Source: Kazachstania africana CBS 2517 (lineage: Eukaryota; Ascomycota; Saccharomycetes; Saccharomycetales; Saccharomycetaceae). From it: a stretch of DNA of 64,000 bases. Positions 27,624-36,946 of this stretch are shown here, in pieces. A program made the position numbers and the translations under genes. Location of the stretch: NCBI RefSeq assembly GCF_000304475.1, contig NC_018942.1:1240001-1304000 (forward strand), in the 5' to 3' direction. Within the stretch, counting starts at the first letter, position 1. Each line of letters opens with the position of its first letter. Under the pieces are notes generated by a model, which was not told the DNA's origin, searched no databases, and saw only the letters and a list, made by a program, of their open reading frames with translations.

Positions 27624-27964
27624 TATTGGTTAATTGCGCTTCGATGACTATTGAGTTGGACCCTGGTAAAATAAATCCTCCAGAGAATATTCTTCAAACT
27701 GCTTATATATGATTCCTAGAGTAGTTCACTTGAACTTCGAACAACTCATCTCATCTTGCAAAATGCAAATATTCATCAAGTTGTCGAGGAAAGATGATTT
27801 TCATAGCTTGTTATTTGTATGCAAATAAAAGATTGCTTAACTAATGTTAATATGCGATGAGATTTTTTTTTCATGAAAAATTAATTAACTGTCAATAGAA
27901 GAGAAGTGAGAGACTAATTACATCAGTTGCAAGGAAGGCAAGTTGCATTAATTGGGACTGAGGA
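27624..27964. other. Divergent promoter region THI73-NSE1
   Basis: 341 bases of AT-rich DNA serving two divergent genes. In S. cerevisiae SSL1 and SSK1 lie between these genes; no trace of either is visible here. Confidence 0.55.
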
Positions 27965-28897
27965 ATGGATTATGGTAACAGTTCCCGTTATCTGTTACAG
28001 TACATTCTGTCGGCTAGAGGCATATGCCACGAAAATGCCCTAGTAGTAGCGTTAATGAGGCTTTATATGGATTTAGGATGTTTTGATGACGCATGGCAGA
28101 TTGATCAATGGCTGCACGAATTACACGAAAACATTAACTCAATCAATGTTAAATTGAATCCGTTAAGCTATAAAGTTGTGCAAGTGCGTCATGGGCTTGG
28201 TAAAACTGCTGTGACTATGAAAAATGAACAAAATTTTGGGATTCCCAATAGAGGTTCTGAATTACAGCAAATTGTACTTCCTAAGAGCAGTAGGTTCTAT
28301 GTCTATGTCAACGTGACGCCGAGTGACGAGACCAAACTGTCAACAAGGTTCCAACCAAGGGAGATCGAGTTTATCAAGTGGTGTATAGAGACGTTTTGTG
28401 CTAAAGGCTCCGTCGTTTCCAATGAACCAGTATCGAATTCGTCCATCGTAGTGAAGGAAGTACACAGAATAATACAAAATTTGACAGGTGAACCAGTAGC
28501 TGAAGCATGGACGCGGCATTCGACGTTTGCAGTCGGCTCTAAAGAACTGTCGCAGTATGAGGATTTGAGTGCGTTGGAAATTGAACAATTGTTGGTTAAA
28601 TTGTGTGAATACAAGTGGCTATATAGAACTAATCAAGGTGAGTTTGGTATGGATGTAAGGTTGATCGCCGAATTGCAAGAGTTTTTAGTCAACGAGTATT
28701 CACTCTCTCTCTGTGCACACTGCGACACTTTGGTCACCTATGGTGTTATGTGTGGAAGTGCCCATTGTTTGCAAGAGGAGGATTCTGAGAGAACCGTCTG
28801 GCATGTGGACTGTTTCCAACATCATGTAACACACGTGAGTAAGAACTGTGGTAAATGCGACGAATCGTTACTTGTAAATGGTATATACATTATTTAA
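27965..28897 (+). CDS. NSE1: Smc5-Smc6 complex subunit Nse1 (RING-like)
   Basis: 310 residues (S. cerevisiae Nse1 has 336). The N-terminus (MDYGNSSRYLLQYILSARGI) begins the tandem winged-helix region. The C-terminal ~60 residues carry a variant RING: Cys pairs in CAHCDTLVTYGVMC, then HVDCFQHH and CGKCD, giving the Cys/His ligands typical of Nse1. In the Smc5-6 complex Nse1 works with Nse3 and Nse4 as a ubiquitin ligase-like module in DNA repair and chromosome maintenance in the nucleus. Placement beside PAM18 and RLP24 matches YLR007W-YLR008C-YLR009W. The gene is convergent with PAM18, with only 32 bases between stop codons. Confidence 0.93.
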   Translation: MDYGNSSRYLLQYILSARGICHENALVVALMRLYMDLGCFDDAWQIDQWLHELHENINSINVKLNPLSYKVVQVRHGLGKTAVTMKNEQNFGIPNRGSELQQIVLPKSSRFYVYVNVTPSDETKLSTRFQPREIEFIKWCIETFCAKGSVVSNEPVSNSSIVVKEVHRIIQNLTGEPVAEAWTRHSTFAVGSKELSQYEDLSALEIEQLLVKLCEYKWLYRTNQGEFGMDVRLIAELQEFLVNEYSLSLCAHCDTLVTYGVMCGSAHCLQEEDSERTVWHVDCFQHHVTHVSKNCGKCDESLLVNGIYII

Positions 28898-28929
28898 GAT
28901 ATTATATTTACATGGGGGATCTTTTTGAT

Positions 28930-29379
28930 CTATTTTTTAACAAGACCTTTTTTCTCTATTAAATCTTTGGCTTCATTTATCTTTGTAGCCAAATAGGGCG
29001 AGCCACCTTTATCAGGATGGTTAGCCAACATGATCTTTCTATGAACTTCCTTTAGTCTCTTTGTAGTCAGTTTATTATTTTCTTTAAGATTTAATATCTG
29101 TAGTGCCTCTTTAACGTTCATCTTCGGTTCAAACCCGCCTTTCAAGAAGCTCGAGGCAACTTTCCCACCATTCAGTTTGATCCTCACGGATCTATATAAA
29201 CCAGCAGCTGCATATAACGCAAAGAACGTACCTACACCCGTAAGAATGGGATGTCTACTCATAAAATCACCGGATTTGTCAAAATATTCGTCCATACGAG
29301 ACCTCCTCACACCAGGAAGCTCTCTTTGAACGGGCCCACTGGTGTCCATCCCATCACTCCCATTGCTAGAACTGTTCAT
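28930..29379 (-). CDS. PAM18: Pam18/Tim14, J-protein of the mitochondrial import motor
   Basis: 149 residues (168 in S. cerevisiae). A short N-terminal intermembrane-space segment is followed by a single membrane span (about residues 43-62, PILTGVGTFFALYAAAGLYR), then a C-terminal J domain with the essential HPDKGG motif. The segment GGFEPKMNVKEALQILNL is nearly identical to S. cerevisiae Pam18. The protein stimulates the ATPase of mitochondrial Hsp70 at the TIM23 channel. The paralogue Mdj2 is a possible alternative, but neighbours NSE1 and RLP24 and the shorter linker favour Pam18. It shares a divergent promoter with RLP24. Confidence 0.93.
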   Translation of the reverse strand: MNSSSNGSDGMDTSGPVQRELPGVRRSRMDEYFDKSGDFMSRHPILTGVGTFFALYAAAGLYRSVRIKLNGGKVASSFLKGGFEPKMNVKEALQILNLKENNKLTTKRLKEVHRKIMLANHPDKGGSPYLATKINEAKDLIEKKGLVKK

Positions 29380-29483
29380 CCTGGCTTCTAAGCACCTTTA
29401 TAGCCTGTCCTCTATTACTATTTGATCTTATTGAACTATACATGTATTTTTTTTCTTTGCTTTTTCTTGATATCGCTATAGAG

Positions 29484-29524
29484 AAAAATTTTTCAAATGT
29501 AGAAAAATTTAATGAAGCTCATCG
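29484..29524. promoter_or_regulatory. RRPE and PAC motifs upstream of RLP24
   Basis: AAAAATTTTTCA (29484-29495) is the RRPE word and GCTCATCG (29517-29524) is the complement of PAC (CGATGAGC). Both lie 40-80 bases before the RLP24 ATG. This pair marks ribosome-biogenesis promoters in yeasts (Stb3 and Dot6/Tod6 sites). Confidence 0.8.
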
Positions 29525-29564
29525 ATACTTATTGAAGAAAGGTAAAAGTTAAGAAGACGACACT

Positions 29565-30158
29565 ATGAGAATCTATCAATGTCATTTCTGCTCTTCACCA
29601 GTATATCCAGGTCATGGGATAATGTTTGTTCGTAATGATGCGAAAGAATTCAGATTTTGCCGTTCTAAATGTCACAAAGCATTCAAACAACGTCGTAACC
29701 CAAGAAAGTTGAAATGGACCAAGGCTTTCAGAAAAGCTGCTGGTAAGGAACTGGCTGTGGACTCTACGTTGACTTTTGCCCAAAGAAGAAACGTCCCAGT
29801 TAGATACAATAGAGAGTTAGTCTCTACCACGTTGAAGGCTATGGCTAGAATTGAACAAATTAGATTGAAACGTGAAAGAGCATTCTACAAGAACAGAATG
29901 AGAGGCAACAAGGAAAGAGACTTCTTAAGAGATAAGAAGTTGGTGGAATCTAACCCAGAATTATTGAAGATGAGAGAAGTTGAAATCGCCAATAAGTTAG
30001 CTAAGGAGCAAGAAGAAGAAGTAGAAATAAGCGAAGAAGAAGAAGAAGAAGAAGAAATGGAAATTGACAGTGAAGAAGAGGAAGAAGAAGAAGAATTACA
30101 AAAGCAAAAGATCTTATTGAAAAACAAGAGAAGAACTTCAAAGAAAATTGCATTTTAA
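29565..30158 (+). CDS. RLP24: Rlp24, 60S pre-ribosome assembly factor
   Basis: 197 residues (199 in S. cerevisiae), nearly identical over the first 150. The zinc-binding N-terminus shows CHFC then FCRSKCHK, the L24e-type fold. The C-terminal third is a highly acidic Glu-rich stretch coded by GAA/GAG repeats, ending in a basic KKIAF tail. Rlp24 occupies the site later taken by ribosomal protein L24, and is removed in the cytoplasm by the AAA-ATPase Drg1, which its C-terminus recruits. The short initial [17 protein letters not shown] is diagnostic. Its promoter has both PAC and RRPE. The acidic tail differs in repeat number from S. cerevisiae, as expected for a trinucleotide-rich stretch. Confidence 0.98.
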   Translation: MRIYQCHFCSSPVYPGHGIMFVRNDAKEFRFCRSKCHKAFKQRRNPRKLKWTKAFRKAAGKELAVDSTLTFAQRRNVPVRYNRELVSTTLKAMARIEQIRLKRERAFYKNRMRGNKERDFLRDKKLVESNPELLKMREVEIANKLAKEQEEEVEISEEEEEEEEMEIDSEEEEEEEELQKQKILLKNKRRTSKKIAF

Positions 30159-30273
30159 AAATTAGAAAAGAATCTTTTATAAACCAAGGTAAATATCTTT
30201 ATGTAAAGTAGTATGTTGTGAAGACAAATCAGTATTAATTTCGTAATTTTGAAAGGTCCGTGGAGAGAAACTA

Positions 30274-30684
30274 TTAAACTGCTGATAATTGTAAAAAATT
30301 AATGCCTTCTGGTGTCCTAATAAAGTCTCTAAGGGCATGTATCTCATTTACAGTTGTCTTATGAACGTCTAGAAGTTCCCAAAACGAAGCATCAGTAATA
30401 TCATTGTTCCATAAAGCTATGTATAGATCTAAAGCATCACCTTTTTGTAACTTCTCATCTTTAAGAAATGCCACCGAATATACATCTTCACCCATGAATA
30501 TGGCATGTCTTACATCATTATCTTTCTCGAAGTCAGCTATATTTTTAATGATCATCTTCGCAAAATAATCTGAATTGTTAATAAGCTCTATATCGATGTA
30601 CTGCGCAATGACTCTACATCGTATAGGTGCTGTATTCCCTCGTATTACATCTAATTCTGATATATCAATTACTAGTCGACTCAT
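30274..30684 (-). CDS. TEN1: Ten1, telomere-capping OB-fold protein
   Basis: 136 residues (about 160 in S. cerevisiae). The protein has alternating beta strands suited to a single OB fold, including the stretch FMGEDVYSVAFL. Ten1 works with Cdc13 and Stn1 in the CST complex that protects telomere ends and aids lagging-strand fill-in. Sequence similarity of Ten1 proteins is low across yeasts, so the assignment relies strongly on position: it lies directly after RLP24 in convergent orientation, as YLR010C follows YLR009W. No other family is suggested by its motifs. Confidence 0.78.
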   Translation of the reverse strand: MSRLVIDISELDVIRGNTAPIRCRVIAQYIDIELINNSDYFAKMIIKNIADFEKDNDVRHAIFMGEDVYSVAFLKDEKLQKGDALDLYIALWNNDITDASFWELLDVHKTTVNEIHALRDFIRTPEGINFLQLSAV

Positions 30685-30966
30685 TCTGCCTACTCCTATA
30701 TGTTTATTAACTTTCTTTATCTAGAATTAATGATTTGTTCGAGGCTTTCAAATTTGAAGAAAATGTTCTTACTAGAATAAGCTCACTGAAGAAAAAACCA
30801 TAGAGCTTACCTGGACTTAAACAGTACTCTGCGTCAACTGGTGCAAGCAATCGTTATGAAATATTATTTGATTGTTTGACCTTGAAGATTGCAATATATA
30901 TTACTATGTACTTGAAGCTATTCTATATATTTCAAAGAATACTGCACAGAATGACACGTAAGAAAC

Positions 30967-31698
30967 CTATAACTTCTCATATTCATCTGGATAGAAAATT
31001 AGTCTCTCGACACCCTCCTTCGTCAATATAACCATTCTAATGACACCACCAGAGGAACCGTCCCATTTTATTGCTTGGGACAAGGAGTGTTTGATAAAAT
31101 TCACAGTCTCATCTTTCGTCATATCTTCCTTAAATTTTTTATCACAGTAGCCATAGATGAAAGTGGAACCAGAACCGGCAATGGCATATTTTTGTTTATG
31201 TATCGAACCGCCTAATGGAATACTATAAACTTCACCCTTTTCGTTCTTATCGTCAAAACCAGCAACAATAATACCTGCTGATAGATTATCCTTATTTTCA
31301 TAACATATAGACTTGAAGACGGATGCTGCTGTTTTGATTGATGGTGCACCATACTGTGATTCGTATAATTCTAAATGGTACTGTACAATGTCTGCAACGG
31401 CTTGTGTGTCAGCAGCTGAACCTGACCTACAACACCAAATTTTGTCGTGCACTCTCGTAAGCTTGTCAGTAACACGATTGGCGATGTATGCACCTGTTGT
31501 CGTACGTGAATCTGCACCTAATATCACACCATCTTTGAAAGTGACAGCCATACTGTATAATTAAACAATTTTGTTAGTATAAGATAATCCTTTAATTAAC
31601 TATTGAAAAGCAAAATCAAAATGTAAAACATACATAGAAGTACCTAGACTGACTTCCCCCTTCTTTAACCTGTTGACATCAACTTGAATACCGTTCAT
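30967..31698 (-). CDS. PRE3: 20S proteasome beta-1 subunit Pre3 (two exons)
   Basis: The gene has two exons. Exon 1 (31698-31634) encodes MNGIQVDVNRLKKGEVSLG-TS and splits the following Ile codon; exon 2 is 31552-30967. The joined protein has 216 residues. Residues 1-19 are the propeptide, and the mature protein starts at Thr20 of G-TSIMAV, the catalytic N-terminal threonine. Later landmarks are GADSRTTTGAY, the Lys of TDKLTRV, and GSGSTFIYGYCD. Pre3 provides caspase-like (post-acidic) cleavage in the 20S core. The S. cerevisiae gene has an intron at the same place. Calling exon 2 alone from its internal ATG would lose the propeptide and the active-site Thr. OST1 is near, as in YJL001W-YJL002C. 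Confidence 0.97.
31553..31633 (-). other. Spliceosomal intron of PRE3 (81 bp)
   Basis: The intron has 5' site GTATGT (31633-31628), branch point TACTAAC (31579-31573) and 3' site ACAG ending at 31553. Splicing restores the ATT Ile codon and joins GTS to IMAV. Confidence 0.97.
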
Positions 31699-31783
31699 TA
31701 CACCTACTCAATTAATTGAGACACCTCTTCAAATACTATAATGTCGTCCCTGTTAATATCTCTATCTATTTTTTTTTATATTG

Positions 31784-31795
31784 AACGCCACCGCA
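31784..31795 (-). promoter_or_regulatory. PACE-like word upstream of PRE3
   Basis: On the minus strand the sequence reads GCGGTGGCGTTC, about 90 bases before the PRE3 ATG. Its GGTGGC core agrees with the Rpn4 proteasome element GGTGGCAAA, but the last three bases differ. The site is plausible given the gene, and unconfirmed. Confidence 0.4.
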
Positions 31796-31940
31796 TTTAA
31801 AGCAAGAGCTACCCGGACATACATCTAAGAACTAATTTTAACCAACCTAATACTTTTGGCCAATATGCTCAGTTCAAACGGTTATTCGTACATGATAGCT
31901 GCATTGGAGGTATGTTGGTGGTAAATTGTGTATGATTACA

Positions 31941-34721
31941 TTATATAACATTCGGCGTGGTTGCGAAGCTTCTCCGACTAGTGGGCGAACCGGTCAAAGT
32001 TACTTCCCTTCTGGATCTTGCAGGCCTATCATTTGAGGGCTTAAGTGCTTCTAGATTTCCAAAATCTAGCCTTAGAGGTTTGAAATTACCCTCTACTGAA
32101 TTCAATTTACGTTTTACCGTCGTATCTAGTGCATTTGACGATTTGAGTGGACTTGGTATTGCTCTTCTCCTAGCCTTACTATAATGCGACATCATTGCCT
32201 CCATTCTTGTTCTTCTTACGGCAGTTGATCCAGGTATCGTTGTAACATCATCGCTACTGTTGGGCGTGATTGGCCTATGAGGAGTCTGTAAGGAGGTTTG
32301 TTTCGTCTCTGACTTCAGTTTCCAAAGATTTAAAATACCTCTCAATGTAGCTCTTTGCCACCTTTTCCTAATTGAGTGTGCCTTTTCATTATTTGTTTGT
32401 AGCTTTAATAATTTCATCGTCCAAATTTTCAAATTATTCGAAACAATATGGAAGTTCACTGAGTCTTGAAAGTTTCTTAATTCCAATTCTAATTCCGATT
32501 TTCTATTGAGTTTTTCAATCCACATTGAAAACATTTTTTGTGAAGTTGTTAATCTGTTTAAATCAGCACCTTCTCGTAAATCCACCTTATACTGCGTATA
32601 TTTCGTTATCATCGTATTGAATATTACCTTATTTAATTTAATCTTTTCAAAATCTCTTGAAGCATCATTTAGTATATCGTGACAAAAATTAAATTTACTT
32701 CTAAAAGAGTGCCAGTACTTGGATTTTAATCTTTTCACCTTTTTCTTTTCATATAACAACAAGTGCGTATTTAACTTTTGAATGTTATGATTCTGCACTT
32801 TTTCCATCCAAAGATGAAGATATTTGAACGAATATTCTCTTTTAGCCAATTGGAGCGGCTGATTTTGTTTGTATAAGTCATTTACAGCCAGAATATGTGA
32901 AATTCCACGTCTTATCGTCTTAATAGCCTTCAATTGTTCAAAGATTAAAGATTTCAACTTTAAATTTTCTATGTCGTGATATTTAATTTTGAGTTGATTG
33001 AAAAACACTTTAAACTCTGAATTTTGATCACGATACTGCGCGGCAATTTGCTGCAATCGTCTAATATTGTCATATTTCGTTTGCCATTTTGCCAAATATC
33101 TTTTTGATAATATTTGCTTTTTAAATTGTAGAACCTTGAATTCATTGTGCCAATTTTGGTGGAGAACTTTGGAAAAAGTTTTGTGCCCTTGATAATTTTG
33201 AAACTTTCTTAAATGAAAATATAAAACAATCTTCTTGAAGTGTGACTTAACTAATGTTGTATTACGGAATTCAATTGAATTCAAGTTCAAGAAAAGTTTT
33301 TTCTTCCATATATTTAAAAACCACTGTTTAGTCTTGTCATTTTTAATCTCACTCACTGAGTATAAAAAGTGAAATCTTTCATTGAATCTCTTGTACCATA
33401 TCTGAGAGAAGATAAATTTTAAAAGAATATTATCTAATCTTGCACAAGCATTTTTTTCCAAAATACTATCATTTGATGATCTTTTCCAAATTATCAGATA
33501 CCGCTTTAGAGTAAAATGTTTTTGCAGTTTTCTTAATTCAATTAAGTTTGAATTAATGGCCTTAGTTTTCTTCTCCCACTTATGTAAAGTTGACTGTAAT
33601 ACAAATATGCGATTAGCTATCTGAGATCGTTCATTATTCAGCAATGTTTGTTGATAATGGCTTCTTAGTTTTTCGAAATACCTTTTTTTCAAAAATGGGG
33701 AATCCAAGTTCTTCTTAGATAAAATGTACTGTAATTTCCACTTTTTGGCTAATGCCATTTTAATTAGTGAATTATTATTTTTATGATGGAACGATTTTAA
33801 GGAATCCTTCAACAATCTTGATTTATTTGAAAGTCTTGAGAAAAATTTTGAAAGAAAAGTGTTGTCAGCTAGAAGTTCCATTGAAATTATAGAATTGTAG
33901 TTGAGAGCTATTCTATCGAAATTTTTTGAAATCAATCTAAATTCGTTGAACTCATTGGAATCCATATTTAAATCTACAACTTTGTTATTATAAACGTCAA
34001 ACCAAACTTTCAAGTATTTGGTTAAATGCAGTCTATTGAAGATTTGTAGTTTTTTCAATTGAATAGTTTTTATTTTTGTTTTCAAGAGCCATTTTTTTAA
34101 GACTGTATCTAACAACTTATCATCTCTATTTGATTGGAAAAACGATAGTTTTATTGATTTGTCATTACTTGAATTGATAAGAAATTTCATAATAACTATA
34201 TTCAAATTTTCCGTCATCTTGAAATTGGGATTAATTTCGTTTTGTAAAATAACGACTATGGGATCATTCAATGGGTTTTTATTATCCAGAAAGAGATTTG
34301 TGACATAAGTCTTGAAAATCTTGAGAAAGAACTGAGAATAACCGTTATGATACAGCAACATCCGAATGTTGTGAAACAAATCATTGAGTACATTGTAAAT
34401 TTGTCTTTGTTCAAAACCAAACTTGTTTGAATTTATTGATATGGGACTTCGTAAAATTGGAATATATTCATCAGTTATATTTTTGCTATGAAAGGAAGTG
34501 TTATCATTCTCAAATGAGATAGGAGTCAGTAGTCGCACTAAATCGGACTCATCTTTGTCTTGCAATGGCGTATGTATGTTCAATAGCTCGTTTAATGGCT
34601 GATTCAGGAGATATTCTGTTGTTGACGAATTCCGATCCTTTCTTAATAATTCTTGAGTCAATGAGTCTTCGCCCTTTAAATGTCCACGAAGAAGTTGCTG
34701 TGTCGTAGAATCACCATCCAT
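31941..34721 (-). CDS. SFI1: Sfi1, centrin-binding spindle pole body protein
   Basis: 926 residues (946 in S. cerevisiae). The central ~600 residues are a long helix carrying many repeats of the Sfi1 type: a bulky pair, then LxxW(K/R) about every 23-35 residues (for example LKVWFDVY, LHKWEKKT, IIWKRSS-type, LAKWQTKYD, LHLWMEKV, LKIWTMKL). Each repeat binds one centrin (Cdc31), so the protein forms the filament of the half-bridge needed for spindle pole duplication. The C-terminus is Ser/Thr/Pro and Arg rich with several SP/TP sites (RPITPNS, SPLKS, TGSPTS, ATTPN), matching the Cdk-regulated tail of Sfi1. The neighbours fit YLL003W-YLL004W with OST1 interposed. RTT109, its S. cerevisiae neighbour, is missing. 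Confidence 0.95.
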   Translation of the reverse strand: MDGDSTTQQLLRGHLKGEDSLTQELLRKDRNSSTTEYLLNQPLNELLNIHTPLQDKDESDLVRLLTPISFENDNTSFHSKNITDEYIPILRSPISINSNKFGFEQRQIYNVLNDLFHNIRMLLYHNGYSQFFLKIFKTYVTNLFLDNKNPLNDPIVVILQNEINPNFKMTENLNIVIMKFLINSSNDKSIKLSFFQSNRDDKLLDTVLKKWLLKTKIKTIQLKKLQIFNRLHLTKYLKVWFDVYNNKVVDLNMDSNEFNEFRLISKNFDRIALNYNSIISMELLADNTFLSKFFSRLSNKSRLLKDSLKSFHHKNNNSLIKMALAKKWKLQYILSKKNLDSPFLKKRYFEKLRSHYQQTLLNNERSQIANRIFVLQSTLHKWEKKTKAINSNLIELRKLQKHFTLKRYLIIWKRSSNDSILEKNACARLDNILLKFIFSQIWYKRFNERFHFLYSVSEIKNDKTKQWFLNIWKKKLFLNLNSIEFRNTTLVKSHFKKIVLYFHLRKFQNYQGHKTFSKVLHQNWHNEFKVLQFKKQILSKRYLAKWQTKYDNIRRLQQIAAQYRDQNSEFKVFFNQLKIKYHDIENLKLKSLIFEQLKAIKTIRRGISHILAVNDLYKQNQPLQLAKREYSFKYLHLWMEKVQNHNIQKLNTHLLLYEKKKVKRLKSKYWHSFRSKFNFCHDILNDASRDFEKIKLNKVIFNTMITKYTQYKVDLREGADLNRLTTSQKMFSMWIEKLNRKSELELELRNFQDSVNFHIVSNNLKIWTMKLLKLQTNNEKAHSIRKRWQRATLRGILNLWKLKSETKQTSLQTPHRPITPNSSDDVTTIPGSTAVRRTRMEAMMSHYSKARRRAIPSPLKSSNALDTTVKRKLNSVEGNFKPLRLDFGNLEALKPSNDRPARSRREVTLTGSPTSRRSFATTPNVI

Positions 34722-35435
34722 TGTACATCCTCAGAAACGCCTTTCTAACGAACGTGTGGCTTCCAATAAATGTCTTGACAACCTCTGTAATGCCAATTCC
34801 ATCAGATACTGTTCCTCACTCAAAAATGTTTTTTTTCCAAGCCAAAAGTTTATGGCAACGCGAAAAATATGATAAGAACAGAAGTCGAACTAAGGGAAAC
34901 AGATGAAGAAGATCCATTCACCACTGAGTCATCAAAGCTATAAAATGGGAATTTGTGGATGAATAGTAAGCACGCGGTTCGGGAATACCATCTTCCCAAA
35001 AATACTCAGAAACAGATGCACATTGTTTTAAAAAACCATTTAAAAGTTGCAGCAGTGTTATTATGGTACATATCTGTTGCTGCTGCTCAAAGGCCTAAAT
35101 ATCGCAATTTTCCCATTCGCCTGACATTTGAACCTTACAATAATGTCTAAGTAACGAAACGCATATCAAATTGAAGTGCAAACTCTGAACAATCCATCAC
35201 AGCTAGCACCGCAACGTCTATAACGCCATTTGTCCAGAGACCGTCGCAATATCTTTCATCGCTCTCATTTCGCTGTCGCGACGCGTTTACCCTGACATAC
35301 GTTTCCACGCATTTTTTTCGAACACGTCAATGGTTGAAGAGAGAAATGTATAAAGTTGAAGGTGATTAATTGCACTTTCTTGCGAGAGAAAAGTAGTACA
35401 CTAGTCAATTGCGGTCTTATTCTCGACGCTATACC
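34722..35435. promoter_or_regulatory. Divergent promoter region SFI1-OST1, with one MCB-like ACGCGT
   Basis: 714 bases separate the two start codons. ACGCGT (35281-35286), the core of MBF-type G1/S elements, lies about 150 bases upstream of the OST1 ATG and 560 from SFI1. Only one copy is present, so function is uncertain. A 65-codon open frame (34953-35150) has no recognisable similarity and is not called. Confidence 0.35.
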
Positions 35436-36848
35436 ATGTTTGTGTCTCGTATATGGTGGATATCCACCATTTTCATGTTTTGTTTGAACAGAATAGTAAC
35501 TGCTAATCAGTTTATCCCACCTGAAAACTGGAGAAATATAAGATACTTTAGAGAAATTGATGTATCAAACCCATTCACGGGTGAAAGTTACGATTTAACC
35601 ATTGAAAATATTTCCGATGAACCACAGAATCAATATTATATCGCCCTTTCTGAGGACGTTGCCCTCAGTACATCCATGATAACTGCTGCCATTAAGGGAA
35701 CCGAAAAATTCTTAGCATGCCAAACCGTGGCTACTTTCACCCAACTTAAGGACGGAACAGTGATTAAGTATGCACTTCTTGCCTTTCCTACACCAATTCA
35801 ACCACATTCTCAAGTTTCTATCATGGCGAAATTCTATCACACATTGGCTCCCACACCATACCCAGAACATATCTCTATTGATGACATTCAACATCTATCT
35901 ATTAAGGAAAATAGATATCCTTTATCCCCATACGATACTGACATCTTTAGCTTGAGAATTACTGGTTCTGATGATTTTTACGAATTAAACCCACCAAAGG
36001 ATAAATCTGCACAAGGTGTTCTTACCTTAGAAGGTTTCAAATTCGGCCCACACCACGATGTAGAATCATTTACTATCAATGAAGCTACTATCGTATATGG
36101 TAGTGATGCTCCTGTAAACAAAATTACTCATCTTAACAGAGACGTATGGATTTCTCATTGGGCAAATACAGTACAATATCAAGAATATTATGAAATCAAA
36201 AATGTTGGCGCCAAATTAAAGGACGGATTTTCCAGATTAGATTTCATAAGACACCAACAAAAGAGCCCATCAGGTCATTATTCAACAATCTTTAATATTG
36301 CTTTACCTGAAAATTCTACTGATCATTTTGTTACTGATAAGATAGGGCTGGTCTCTACTCACGAGGTTAGAGGTGACACTCTTACCCTAAAGCCAAGATT
36401 CCCAATTTTCGGCGGATGGGGATATAACTTTACCATTGGATGGACGAATCCACTCTCTCAAGTTTTACGCAAGGACCCCACTGATGATGATACCTACATT
36501 CTCTGTATTACTTCTTTGAATGGTCCATCATCTGCTACTTACGATTTCGCTCACGTTACCATTTACTTACCTGAAGGTGTAGAATATGTTGATGTCGGCA
36601 CTGCGCTTCCATTTGATGAGGCTACAGTTGAGCCAGAATATTCTTTCTTCGATTTACAAGATGGCCATCAAAAGATCACTTTTAACTTCAAAAACTTATT
36701 TGACGAATTAGGTAAAGGTGAAGTGTTAATCAAATATAAATACCCAAAAACAGCCATGTATAAAAAACCATTATCTATTGCCTGCTATTGGTTTATTGGC
36801 TTGTTAAGTTTCTTCGTTTTGAAGAATGTTAATATTGGTATTTACTAG
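35436..36848 (+). CDS. OST1: Ost1, ribophorin I subunit of oligosaccharyltransferase
   Basis: 470 residues from the ATG at 35436; the frame is open 9 codons further upstream but only from a TTG. Residues 1-24 are a signal peptide. The luminal ribophorin I domain is recognisable from PYPEHISIDDIQHL, WISHWANTVQYQEYYE and RFPIFGGWGYNFTIGWTN, all close to S. cerevisiae Ost1. A single membrane span near residues 447-466 (KPLSIACYWFIGLLSFFVLK) ends the protein. Ost1 is an essential subunit of the ER complex transferring glycans to Asn-X-Ser/Thr. Sequons are present in the luminal domain. In S. cerevisiae OST1 and PRE3 are neighbours (YJL002C, YJL001W); here SFI1 lies between them, an interleaved ancestral-type order. 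Confidence 0.97.
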   Translation: MFVSRIWWISTIFMFCLNRIVTANQFIPPENWRNIRYFREIDVSNPFTGESYDLTIENISDEPQNQYYIALSEDVALSTSMITAAIKGTEKFLACQTVATFTQLKDGTVIKYALLAFPTPIQPHSQVSIMAKFYHTLAPTPYPEHISIDDIQHLSIKENRYPLSPYDTDIFSLRITGSDDFYELNPPKDKSAQGVLTLEGFKFGPHHDVESFTINEATIVYGSDAPVNKITHLNRDVWISHWANTVQYQEYYEIKNVGAKLKDGFSRLDFIRHQQKSPSGHYSTIFNIALPENSTDHFVTDKIGLVSTHEVRGDTLTLKPRFPIFGGWGYNFTIGWTNPLSQVLRKDPTDDDTYILCITSLNGPSSATYDFAHVTIYLPEGVEYVDVGTALPFDEATVEPEYSFFDLQDGHQKITFNFKNLFDELGKGEVLIKYKYPKTAMYKKPLSIACYWFIGLLSFFVLKNVNIGIY

Positions 36849-36946
36849 AAGAAGACAAAAACCTCGAAATATCTGTATGTATTCTCTTTATTTCTTTTGC
36901 CTGTAAAGTATTTTCCCAAGATTAAATAATTACAATTTACTTTATG

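Noticed and set aside
30967..31551. PRE3 as a single exon starting at the internal ATG 31551
   Set aside because: The upstream exon with perfect splice signals supplies the propeptide and the catalytic Thr; the internal ATG encodes the Met that follows GTSI in mature Pre3.
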